Below are positions 1-7,528 of a stretch of 7,741 nt of DNA, one piece after another. The notes under the pieces were generated by a model that saw only the letters and a program-made list of their open reading frames with translations, ran no database searches and was not told the DNA's origin. Position 1 is the first letter of the stretch, and each line of letters opens with the position of its first letter. A program made the translations under genes and the position numbers. Source of the DNA: Bacteroidia bacterium (lineage in GTDB: Bacteria; Bacteroidota; Bacteroidia; Chitinophagales; Saprospiraceae); the NCBI GenBank assembly GCA_030432855.1, contig JAUILM010000261.1:1-7741 (forward strand), written 5' to 3'.

Positions 1-3000
1 AATCGCTTTGAATCCAGATCGTCTGATTTTTCACGATCGTGTCTACGTAATGTCCTTCTGCATCTATCTGGCATTGTCCGATAAACTTGAAGGTCCTTCT
101 TATATACCCGTTGCCACAAGCATCAATATTGACCCATGGTTTGTCCTGGATACATATCAGTCCGCAATTGTCGGCAATTTGTCCATGATGACGGGTATTT
201 ATTATAGTGTCATGGACCGCTTTATAGTAGCTGTAATTTTTCCATACATAGCCAAAATGCTCGTCATAATGAAGGCTGTCTTTAGATACCAGAATAGAAT
301 CACAGTAGATATTGTATATATCATAGGGTGTCTTGGCAGGTACATTACCGTAGCCATCATAGCTTACCTTGTCATATCCACCCAACAGACTGTCAAGTAG
401 CGTATGATCACCTGCTATGGACTGATTGACTGCATCCTTATAGAACGCTTCGTAACTGGTGCAGGTGATATGCACATCAAATAGATCCGATACTACTTCC
501 GGTGGATTTTTATCTTCCACATATACCGTGGTCCAGCAGGTGCTCCAGTTGCACCAGTAATCCATAATCAGTAGCTCTACCTTCACATCCTGACATGCAT
601 CTTCACAGCAGAAAGGCACAGATTTAGACCATCCACCTCCAATTTGCTTCACAATGTCAAACGGTGTCTGTGTGCTCTGAGAGAACAGAGGTGCAGCAAA
701 TTCGGGAAGCGTAGAAACAAAGTCGTAGCCCATCTTGTAGCACAGGTCTGCGATGTCAGCTGGGTCCTCAAGACAAGCCAATGATGGATCCTGCAATATC
801 TGCGTGAGATATTTTTCATCGACCGGATAGGGATGATCCACACAATTGAGCGTGGCTGTCTTGATCAGATCATACCACCATCCACCCAGGATAAAATCAC
901 TGCAAGGCGTATTATCCTCGCAAAGCCATTCTAGTGTTTTCGCATAATGAGCTTCGACTGGATTTATATGTTTGTCGGTTTCCAGTACTGCGCAGTAAAG
1001 CGAGTCATGATGCGCTGTACCACAGTAAGTGACAAAGTCATCGCATAGGTCTACACCACAGGCTGTTGCCCAGTCGGATCTTCTTGCCAGGATCATATTG
1101 ACACCGCAATTGTCCCAACTACCTTCATCAAAGACATTGGCATCAAGCCATGCAATGGTATCTGCCACTGTGATATTGATGCCTTTGTTACATACTGGCA
1201 CCGGCTTGGTGAAGTCCTTCACGTAGAAGTAGCATGTATCATATGTGATATTGTGACAATTGTCATACGCTTCGTAAATCAGAGCAATAGGTGCTTCTGA
1301 CTTGGGTATTTTGATGTTTTCGTGAGATTCCCAGAGTCCTGATTCTTCATTTAGCGTTAGCACGACTGTTGCCATACCAGGAATCGTGGCTTTCACCAAC
1401 TTCACCCCGGAGCATGTGTCTGACGCATAAATTGGAGGCACATAGGTATGTGCTTCGCAGTCATGCGAACTGGTCGGAACGAATATCACCGGATGATCTA
1501 ATGATGGGAAGGCATTCTCTGGTGCTAGTACTGCCTTATCGAGATGTTTCTCCACATAGGGGCCCACAGTATCGAAGATCATGATCCATTGTTCACATTC
1601 TTCATAGACCCCTGTACAGTTGTTCTTTATTTGCCAAACTCGATGAATAGTCATCGGGCATTCACCTACGAAGACTTCGTCATCATATCGAACCAGAATA
1701 TCGCAGTATGAATTAGGTTGTGGCCAGAGTGGTACTGTGTCTGCCATAGGTACTCCTGTTTCCAAGGGAGATGGATGGCCATTCTCATCTACGAGATAGC
1801 CTGTATGGCAGTAGACACTGTCTCGTTCAGGTGGACAGACAAAGTTGTCAAAGTCCAATCCAAGTACATGGATGGTATCCATGCAGAAATACTCCTCTTT
1901 ATCGTATCGCACTCTTTGGGTACGTACGATCATCTTTATGATGTTTTCGTCACAGTTGCCAACAAGTAGGTCATAGTCGATTACCGTCGCAGTGATAGTA
2001 TCACCACAATTGGCTACCAGTTGACATCTGGGGAATGTATCGTGTGCATATTGATCATCTACAAATGGATGCAGACATAATATCGTATCAGAGGCTGAGG
2101 ATAAGAATCTGGGAGTAGAAGATATGATTCCAATTGTGACGGAATCTATCAGATTATTTCCACATTGATCATCTAGAACTTCCAGATATAATGTCACTCC
2201 ACCATTAGCCATGTCAGTTTCTGAAGGACAATAAAATCGCGCATCAGAATACCCAGGCTGTGGATCGAATGCTCCGGTTCCACTTGTACTCCATTGAGCT
2301 GTCACGGCTGAAGTACCGTTGGCGTCAAAGACAGCACCCAAATCGGTGAGATCTATGCAATCCAGTCCACAGATTTCGGTAGGTAGTCCTGCATCAACAA
2401 ATGAGGTAGGTATTGAGTCTATCGTTAGTACCCCATTGACTGCACAACCCGTTGGATCTACCGTGGCCTGAAAGTATACTACGGTTGGGTATGTTGGTGT
2501 AGGCACTGGATTTGCCACCATGTTCATCAAGCCCGCATCAGTATAGAAAGTAGGTGTGGCTAATCCTTGAGAAACTAAATATGCTGCCGCATCATAGGTC
2601 GCTGCAGGACAGGCAAGTACAGAGAAAGCAGAAGGAGCTGAGCTCACATTAATTTCCCGTAGAGTGACCGTGGCTATTGAAAAACAAAATGGATCGTCCG
2701 GACTATAAACTCGCGCATAAATGACCGAGTCTCCGTCACAAACCTGTACCGTACCTGTAATCTCATTGGCCAGGATCATGCTATCCGCATCATTGAAGGT
2801 GCGGAAAAACCGAACCGTATTAAGACCTGTAGTATCGACACATGGAATTACATCGGTCAGTAAGAAATCTGCACAACCTGTCATTGGATCTTCACACTCG
2901 AGTTTCAATGCATCAATGGCGGATGGACCACCAAAACCAAAGTCAATATGGTGGATTGGATCGCCGGAATCATCGGTACAGAACATGGCCACAGCAAAAC

Positions 3001-5719
3001 CCGGTACCATGTCAGGATCTCCATCCGAATCGATCATATCATCGGCACCTGCATCTAATGGTGCAGTAGCTCCCGTGAAGCCAAGATCACGGAGCTGATT
3101 TAAGTCAACTCTTATTTCATAACAGTTATTGGGTCTCAATCCGGTAAATAGGTAATTACCTCCTTCATCTGTCGTGGTCTCTCCCACGAGTTCCAAACTG
3201 TTTTCTTTGTCGAGAAGCACTAAGTCTAGTCCTGGAATTCCATACTCGGTAGGATCCTGGATGCCATTGGCATTCGCATCACACCATACATAGTTTCCAA
3301 CTTCTGTCCTGGGTGCAGATCTGAAGAATTCGATATCTCCCAGACCATTCGCTTTTCCTACGATAAATTGATCCACAAAGAGGTATTCACGAATTCTGGA
3401 CCCGTCCTGCGTATTGTAGACATGCAGTCCCTGGGTAAATACTCCATCAAAAAGGAAGTGCGGAAGGTAGGTGATCGTCGGATTATGTACTGTGCTCAAG
3501 ACCTCATTAGTGCCGGGTACGATCGCCATACCACCTGTGATGAGCTCTCCATGGTGTGCCACCTCCAGGTTGTCATAATAATCATCGTGAAAAAACTCAC
3601 CATCATAGCTGGGTCCGTCATCTCCCCGATACAAAACACCGGGATCATAGTTCTCTCGCTCGAGATCAAAGGAATCAGCATCCGGCCAGGCTTTCAGGAT
3701 ATCTCCGGAAGCATAACCCATAATGAGGGTTCGATCTCCCAGGTCTGTCGTATAGTTTTGATAACCTACCTGATGTGCCCAGCGATCCATCAACGCAATG
3801 ATCATGCTCCCATCAGCAGTAAAGTTGATATCAGAAATCATGGGTTGCGGATAAGAACAAAGCAATCCGTTTTGGAAAGAAAGAGGTTCGTTTTTAGTCG
3901 GGATCTTTGTTTGAGCCCAGGTGTCGGCCCAGGGAAGCCATGCTGCCGTCCGTAAGGGTTGAGGATCAGACTCTTCGGCATTTGATGATCGCTCTCTAGG
4001 GTATTTAAGTGGGAATCCCAGCTCTTCCTTAAATCCTGCCTGTACATTTTGAGGGTCGAACGATACCACATAGCCAAAGAGGTGATCCCTGGACTGAGAT
4101 ATGGAGGCATCATTCGTCAGCCCCAGATAGCCCCGACCTTCATGGAAAGTCAAGCCCCAGGGACGAAGTACACCGGTTGGTGCCAGGCTACTACCTACGA
4201 TTTCAATTCCATTGACCAGTGCCTCATGGGTGCGTCCGGCGATTTGTCCTTTAAACCGAAGGTCTAGTGTCGGACCTGTCACATCTACCTCAAAAGTATA
4301 TGTCATTGCCTTTCGAACACCTCCAGCTGACTTTACGATGTCAAAATCCTCCATGAGGATTTCTCCTTCTCCATACACATCAAATACTCTGTCACCTTCG
4401 ACATAGCTACTGGGTTCAGAGAAATGCAATGTAACTGTATATGTTTCTTCTTTGGGAACCGGGATTTCAAACGAGAAATTTCCCGCACGTCTCCATGTTT
4501 GATATACGTGTTTTTCTGAGGTGGAAGCTCCGGCATTCATGGTGTTGGAAATACCTTTATCGCTGTAGCCAGTAATTCCTCCTATATTATATTTATTGCG
4601 GTCCCAGGGTGTTCCATTAGCATCGGTAAAAGACTCAGCTCCCTGATAGTTACTGTTGCTGCCCACATTGATGCATTGTCTAAACAACAGATCGGTATTG
4701 GGCAATCCGGGGAGATCTTCTATTGGAAAATTCTTTAAGGCATCCCTTGTGATTTCGAATCCATTAGCGCCATAATCCATAGAGATGAGAGATCGCTGAT
4801 AGGTATTGACCATCCAAAGCTCTTGCTGGTCTTCGGTAAAATCTATATCACCATAACCTCTCTTTGCAACTTTCGGAAATGCATCGATATCATAGGAAGC
4901 TTGCTTGATACGCTCGTCAATAATAGATAAGGCATATGGTTTTGTTGAATCTACTTCCTGTTCAATGGTTTCTCTTCGAATGGTACCAAAGTCTATTTCT
5001 GGCCCAACAGAAGGCGTAAAACCCTGAAGATCGTGAGATTCAACGGTGGGAGTTGGTGTCCGATAATCGATCGTATAAAAAGCACCTAAACCTCCGGGGC
5101 CTAATCCCACATGTCTTTTCAATATAGTAGAAGCTATAGCCGTGCTGGTATTCATATGATATGCAACACCCCAGGTAGAGCCGATCTGTGCTATGTTGGC
5201 ATCTTTACTGGGATCCGGTCCATCGCCACCAAACATTTGAGCCACGCCACTGGCGTCGTAGGGAAAAGATACGAATGCCGGACTTTCTTCTTTACTCTCT
5301 GATGCTCCTTTTTCATAGCACGGGATCATCACTTGAAGATGCTGTACCTGATCAACAAGTCCAGTCCGTACCGGTACAAGTATTTCATCACCGTCTTCGG
5401 CAAAGAAGATCGATGTAGGTCCAGCGAACCCCGGTCTCAGGGTCTGGTCATATCCTTCTACCTGGATGCGGAGTCTTGTCGGAACTATCTGAAGTGTGAA
5501 GGTTCCCTGTCCGTCATCTATGAAAGGATATGCATTACCAGATTCGTCAAATCCAGTCACTCGGAGTCCCGTAATCAGGTTTTCACCTTCATTTAAGAGA
5601 CCGTCACGGTTTTCGTCTTGATAGGTTTTGATGATGATTTCACTCCTTAAAATATAGGGTGAAATCAGCAAAAGAGCTAGCAAAATAATGCCACGCCCAC
5701 CTTTAAAGCAGGTGTTCAT
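1..5719 (-). CDS. Giant secreted surface protein with SdrD-like, propeller, malectin and HYR-like domains (3' end outside window)
   Basis: The frame is open for 1,906 codons from ATG at 5719 to the left edge, with no stop. An in-frame TGA at 5767-5765 and no other ATG between them fix the start. Residues 1-26 look like a Sec signal peptide (hydrophobic core ILLALLLISPYIL, no lipobox). Residues 28-125 are SdrD/Cna-B-like, with calcium-type loop D35-x-N37-x-D39-G and E46. Residues about 170-800 resemble the propeller region found before SdrD domains in Bacteroidota surface proteins (ILKRHVGLGPGGLGAFYTID, RPWGLTF at 519, YPQPMISDI, NGLGDIEFF at 791). A malectin-like domain sits inside at about 345-510. 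A second SdrD domain follows (GNYVWCDANANGIQD at 808), then Ig/PKD-like repeats (about 932-1200). The remaining ~700 residues are HYR-like with about 37 cysteines. The family suggests adhesion or glycan contact outside the cell. A type IX sorting domain is expected beyond the window but is not seen. The exact ligand is unknown. Confidence 0.93.
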   Translation of the reverse strand, partial: MNTCFKGGRGIILLALLLISPYILRSEIIIKTYQDENRDGLLNEGENLITGLRVTGFDESGNAYPFIDDGQGTFTLQIVPTRLRIQVEGYDQTLRPGFAGPTSIFFAEDGDEILVPVRTGLVDQVQHLQVMIPCYEKGASESKEESPAFVSFPYDASGVAQMFGGDGPDPSKDANIAQIGSTWGVAYHMNTSTAIASTILKRHVGLGPGGLGAFYTIDYRTPTPTVESHDLQGFTPSVGPEIDFGTIRRETIEQEVDSTKPYALSIIDERIKQASYDIDAFPKVAKRGYGDIDFTEDQQELWMVNTYQRSLISMDYGANGFEITRDALKNFPIEDLPGLPNTDLLFRQCINVGSNSNYQGAESFTDANGTPWDRNKYNIGGITGYSDKGISNTMNAGASTSEKHVYQTWRRAGNFSFEIPVPKEETYTVTLHFSEPSSYVEGDRVFDVYGEGEILMEDFDIVKSAGGVRKAMTYTFEVDVTGPTLDLRFKGQIAGRTHEALVNGIEIVGSSLAPTGVLRPWGLTFHEGRGYLGLTNDASISQSRDHLFGYVVSFDPQNVQAGFKEELGFPLKYPRERSSNAEESDPQPLRTAAWLPWADTWAQTKIPTKNEPLSFQNGLLCSYPQPMISDINFTADGSMIIALMDRWAHQVGYQNYTTDLGDRTLIMGYASGDILKAWPDADSFDLERENYDPGVLYRGDDGPSYDGEFFHDDYYDNLEVAHHGELITGGMAIVPGTNEVLSTVHNPTITYLPHFLFDGVFTQGLHVYNTQDGSRIREYLFVDQFIVGKANGLGDIEFFRSAPRTEVGNYVWCDANANGIQDPTEYGIPGLDLVLLDKENSLELVGETTTDEGGNYLFTGLRPNNCYEIRVDLNQLRDLGFTGATAPLDAGADDMIDSDGDPDMVPGFAVAMFCTDDSGDPIHHIDFGFGGPSAIDALKLECEDPMTGCADFLLTDVIPCVDTTGLNTVRFFRTFNDADSMILANEITGTVQVCDGDSVIYARVYSPDDPFCFSIATVTLREINVSSAPSAFSVLACPAATYDAAAYLVSQGLATPTFYTDAGLMNMVANPVPTPTYPTVVYFQATVDPTGCAVNGVLTIDSIPTSFVDAGLPTEICGLDCIDLTDLGAVFDANGTSAVTAQWSTSGTGAFDPQPGYSDARFYCPSETDMANGGVTLYLEVLDDQCGNNLIDSVTIGIISSTPRFLSSASDTILCLHPFVDDQYAHDTFPRCQLVANCGDTITATVIDYDLLVGNCDENIIKMIVRTQRVRYDKEEYFCMDTIHVLGLDFDNFVCPPERDSVYCHTGYLVDENGHPSPLETGVPMADTVPLWPQPNSYCDILVRYDDEVFVGECPMTIHRVWQIKNNCTGVYEECEQWIMIFDTVGPYVEKHLDKAVLAPENAFPSLDHPVIFVPTSSHDCEAHTYVPPIYASDTCSGVKLVKATIPGMATVVLTLNEESGLWESHENIKIPKSEAPIALIYEAYDNCHNITYDTCYFYVKDFTKPVPVCNKGINITVADTIAWLDANVFDEGSWDNCGVNMILARRSDWATACGVDLCDDFVTYCGTAHHDSLYCAVLETDKHINPVEAHYAKTLEWLCEDNTPCSDFILGGWWYDLIKTATLNCVDHPYPVDEKYLTQILQDPSLACLEDPADIADLCYKMGYDFVSTLPEFAAPLFSQSTQTPFDIVKQIGGGWSKSVPFCCEDACQDVKVELLIMDYWCNWSTCWTTVYVEDKNPPEVVSDLFDVHITCTSYEAFYKDAVNQSIAGDHTLLDSLLGGYDKVSYDGYGNVPAKTPYDIYNIYCDSILVSKDSLHYDEHFGYVWKNYSYYKAVHDTIINTRHHGQIADNCGLICIQDKPWVNIDACGNGYIRRTFKFIGQCQIDAEGHYVDTIVKNQTIWIQSD
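4190..4687 (-). other. Malectin-like carbohydrate-binding domain encoded within the surface protein gene
   Basis: Residues about 345-510 of the surface protein read as a malectin domain. The opening is INVGS at 350-354, then a FTDANGTPWDRN stretch. A later segment has R-x-G-x-FSFEIPVP, YTVTLHFSEP, GDRVFDVYGEG and a DFDIV segment, and the domain closes with NGIEIV at 503-508. These follow the order and roughly 165-residue length usual for the family, whose members bind di- or oligosaccharides. The domain lies between two conserved propeller-type segments, an LWMVN strand at 301-305 and RPWGLTF at 519-525. It therefore looks like an insertion into the propeller rather than a tandem module. Carbohydrate binding is inferred from the family; the ligand cannot be read from sequence. 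Confidence 0.85.
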
Positions 5720-5803
5720 TGTGCGTCGTTTTAGGTTTATAGTTCTTTTACAACTCTTTATATATCAGAAGAATATATCATCTGTATGTCGAGAGTCTAT
5801 AGC

Positions 5804-5816
5804 CTAAAACTTTAGC
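5804..5816. repeat. Copy 1 of the CTAAAnCTTTAGC dyad
   Basis: The sequence CTAAAACTTTAGC has five-base inverted arms (CTAAA/TTTAG) around a two-base spacer. A copy differing at one base lies 59 bases away at 5863-5875. It sits in the leader of the surface protein gene, about 85 bases before its start codon. Two copies of a short dyad in one intergenic region fit a protein-binding site, but no known regulator is recognised. Confidence 0.5.
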
Positions 5817-5845
5817 AAATATCGATCCAAATTTGGATATAGAAA
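5816..5845 (-). promoter_or_regulatory. Candidate promoter of the surface protein gene
   Basis: On the minus strand, GATATTTG (5823-5816) matches the Bacteroidota -7 consensus TAnnTTTG at all but the first defined base. TTTC (5845-5842) could be a degenerate -33 TTTG element, with 18 bases between them. Transcription would begin near 5810 and give a leader of about 90 bases. Both elements are imperfect, so this is tentative. A perfect palindrome fills most of the spacer. Confidence 0.25.
5825..5838. repeat. Perfect 14-base palindrome, possible operator
   Basis: ATCCAAATTTGGAT equals its own reverse complement. It lies between the candidate -33 and -7 elements of the surface protein gene, where a bound repressor would block RNA polymerase. 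It has no loop, so it is more likely a DNA-binding site for a dimer than an RNA hairpin. Any role is inferred from position and symmetry. Confidence 0.4.
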
Positions 5846-5861
5846 GCCCTGAGGTTCAGGG
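5837..5861 (-). terminator. Likely intrinsic terminator of nadA
   Basis: About 58 bases after the nadA stop, the minus strand reads CCCTGA-ACC-TCAGGG (5861-5847), a six-pair GC-rich stem with a three-base loop. It is followed by CTTTCTATAT, a modestly T-rich tail. This resembles a weak rho-independent terminator between nadA and the surface protein gene. The tail is not a pure T run and nearby sequence can form competing stems, so efficiency is uncertain. Confidence 0.5.
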
Positions 5862-5862
5862 T

Positions 5863-5875
5863 CTAAACCTTTAGC
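5863..5875. repeat. Copy 2 of the CTAAAnCTTTAGC dyad
   Basis: CTAAACCTTTAGC differs from the copy at 5804-5816 by one base in the spacer and keeps both inverted arms intact. It lies between the nadA stop and the terminator-like hairpin. The difference falls only in the unpaired spacer, which favours constraint on the arms. Confidence 0.5.
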
Positions 5876-5919
5876 CCAGAAGGGCATGTATAAGTATCTC
5901 GTATTGGTGTGATTAGATA

Positions 5920-6954
5920 TTAGTCCGGATCGTTAGAGGATTTGAGGCCGAGGCCTGCTTTCTCTGAGATGTCCAGCATTCTATTGATGGACTTTACACC
6001 TTCCTCAATAATCCAGTCTTCCAGGTGGATTTCCGGTTGCTCATACTTCATGCAGAGATAAAGCTTCTCCATTGTGTTGCGTTTCATGTGCGGACACTCA
6101 TTGCAAGCACAGGTATTTTCCGGTGGCGCGGGTATGAAGGTCTTGTTGGGTGAAGCCAATTCCATTTGGTGTATGATACCTGCTTCAGTGGCCACAATAA
6201 ACTCGGTAGCTTCACTTTCTTTTGTAAAGTTGAGTAGTCCTGTGGTAGAACCAATGAAGTCGGCTTTCTCCAAAATATGGGCCTCGCATTCAGGATGGGC
6301 AATTAACTTGGCATTAGGATGACGAACTTGTAGCTTGGTAATTTTTTCATGAGAAAAAATCTCATGCACCATACACGCTCCGTTCCATAAGATTAAGTCT
6401 CTCCCAGTCTTCTTGCGTAGATAGGCACCAAGATTCTTATCAGGAGCAAAGATGATTTGTTTATCCTTAGGTATGCTTTCGATTATATGCACTGAATTGG
6501 TGGAAGTACAGCATATGTCAGTCAATGTCTTAAGCTCTGCAGTACAGTTGATGTAGCTGACCACCACTGCATCGGGATGTTTCTCTTTAAATTTTCTAAA
6601 TAAGTGAGGTGGGCAGGAATCCGCCAGAGAACAACCTGCTTTCAGATCCGGCAAGAGTACTTTCTTCGTGGGGGAGAGCATCTTGGCTGTCTCTGCCATA
6701 AAATGTACTCCAGCGAAAACGATGATATCGGCATCAGTTTCTGCAGCTTTCTGAGACAGACCCAGGCTGTCACCGATGTAGTCAGCAATATCCTGAATTT
6801 CTGATTCCTGATAATAGTGAGCCAGGATGATGGCGTTTTTCTCTTTTTTCAGGCGCTCAATTTCTTCAACTAAATCTAAAGTAGGATCTACATCCAGGTC
6901 CAGAAATCCTTTTTGCAGTAAGGTGTCTTCAGCAGCAGCTAGTCCAGTAGTCAT
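5920..6954 (-). CDS. nadA: Quinolinate synthase NadA
   Basis: NadA is a cytoplasmic enzyme that condenses iminoaspartate (from NadB) with dihydroxyacetone phosphate to form quinolinate, the precursor of NAD. The 344-residue length is usual for the family. Residues expected to bind the single 4Fe-4S cluster are present: C108 (AGCSL), C194 (NGACMVHE) and C287 (CACNECPHM). Substrate-site motifs are also visible: AHYYQ at 45-49, GDSLGLS at 61-67, SYIN at 133-136, HPE at 220-222 and GSTTG at 235-239. A typical C-terminal NRMLD is at 324-328. The ATG at 6954 gives a full-length protein; there is no clear Shine-Dalgarno, as is normal in Bacteroidota. nadB and nadC are not adjacent. The gene is divergent from the bacilliredoxin gene and ends 200 bases before the surface protein gene. 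The cysteine cluster is C282-x-C284-x-x-C287, whereas E. coli has C-x-x-C-x-x-C. No clear promoter was found. Confidence 0.98.
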   Translation of the reverse strand: MTTGLAAAEDTLLQKGFLDLDVDPTLDLVEEIERLKKEKNAIILAHYYQESEIQDIADYIGDSLGLSQKAAETDADIIVFAGVHFMAETAKMLSPTKKVLLPDLKAGCSLADSCPPHLFRKFKEKHPDAVVVSYINCTAELKTLTDICCTSTNSVHIIESIPKDKQIIFAPDKNLGAYLRKKTGRDLILWNGACMVHEIFSHEKITKLQVRHPNAKLIAHPECEAHILEKADFIGSTTGLLNFTKESEATEFIVATEAGIIHQMELASPNKTFIPAPPENTCACNECPHMKRNTMEKLYLCMKYEQPEIHLEDWIIEEGVKSINRMLDISEKAGLGLKSSNDPD

Positions 6955-7073
6955 TCTCTTATTATTTAGTTTCTACAACGGATCGTAAAAATAAAAAGTT
7001 TAGTTACTCCTGCTTTGATAACTATTTTTCAAACAAACCATTTTGATGCCAACACTGTTATCTCTGTGATTGC

Positions 7074-7081
7074 TATTTTTG
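7074..7081 (+). promoter_or_regulatory. -7 promoter element of the bacilliredoxin gene
   Basis: TATTTTTG is an exact match to the Bacteroidota -7 consensus TAnnTTTG. It would place the transcript start near 7088 and give a leader of about 20 bases before ATG 7109. The nearest upstream TTTG (7042-7045) is 28 bases away, longer than usual for a -33 element, so the upstream half is weak. Confidence 0.45.
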
Positions 7082-7108
7082 CACCAAAATGAATTAAAGC
7101 ATAGAATA

Positions 7109-7528
7109 ATGAGTATGTACCCATTAGAATTGGTAATGCCAATGGCGAAGGAATTGACCGATCATGGATTTGACGGTTTAACATCAGCAGAGGAAGTGGA
7201 TGATGCGATACAGAATATGGAAGGAACCATGCTGCTAGTGGTCAACTCAGTATGTGGCTGTGCAGCTGCCATGGCCCGACCAGGTACACGGTTGGCTCTT
7301 ACGAATGATAAAACTCCTGATCGTCTGGCCACTGTTTTTGCTGGTGTGCATATTGAGGCTACCAATAAGGCTAGAGAGTATATGCTCCCCTATCCTCCCT
7401 CTTCCCCTTCTATAGCTCTTTTCAAAGATGGGAAGTTGGTGCATGTGTTAGAAAGACACCACATAGAAGGGAGAAGTGCCGAAATGATTGCCGATAACTT
7501 GAGAATGGCATTTGACACCTTCTGTTAG
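7109..7528 (+). CDS. BrxA/BrxB-family bacilliredoxin
   Basis: This 139-residue thioredoxin-fold protein belongs to the YphP/YqiW (BrxA/BrxB) family. Characterised members remove bacillithiol from mixed disulfides on oxidised cytoplasmic proteins. Visible hallmarks are the N-terminal MYPLELV, the active-site VNSVCGCA with C49-G50-C51, VFAGVHIEAT, the YPPSSPSIALFKDGKLVH segment carrying the thioredoxin-fold proline region, and the terminal AFDTFC ending in C139. I chose ATG 7109 rather than the in-frame TTG at 7070. The family normally begins at MxMYP, the extra 13 residues are atypical, and the TTG frame overlaps the -7 promoter element. It is divergent from nadA across a 154-base gap. Whether this organism makes bacillithiol cannot be judged from the window; another low-molecular-weight thiol could be the partner. 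Confidence 0.93.
   Translation: MSMYPLELVMPMAKELTDHGFDGLTSAEEVDDAIQNMEGTMLLVVNSVCGCAAAMARPGTRLALTNDKTPDRLATVFAGVHIEATNKAREYMLPYPPSSPSIALFKDGKLVHVLERHHIEGRSAEMIADNLRMAFDTFC

Noticed and set aside
8..400. 130-residue plus-strand open frame with hydrophobic stretches
   Set aside because: It is antisense to the HYR-like tail. The hydrophobic stretches arise from reading Asp/Tyr/Asn-rich codons backwards, and no family is recognised.
2721..3098. 125-residue plus-strand open frame rich in Ser and Pro
   Set aside because: It is antisense to the SdrD and following domain. It is of low complexity and has no independent coding evidence.
3368..3955. 195-residue plus-strand open frame
   Set aside because: It lies wholly antisense to the propeller and SdrD coding region of the surface protein. 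Its translation has no recognisable domain, and the minus-strand frame shows clear family motifs across the same bases.
5761..5780. TATATCA direct repeat (5761-5767 and 5774-5780)
   Set aside because: It is seven bases of AT-rich sequence in an AT-rich leader, easily due to chance, and has no symmetry or link to a promoter element.
6604..6804. Short plus-strand open frame inside nadA
   Set aside because: It is a shadow of nadA, whose minus-strand frame contains the conserved cluster and substrate motifs over the same bases.
6955..7069. Possible nadA promoter on the minus strand (TTTG near 7030 with TAAACTTT further on)
   Set aside because: The -7 match is poor and the spacing of about 27 bases is too long, so no element could be supported.
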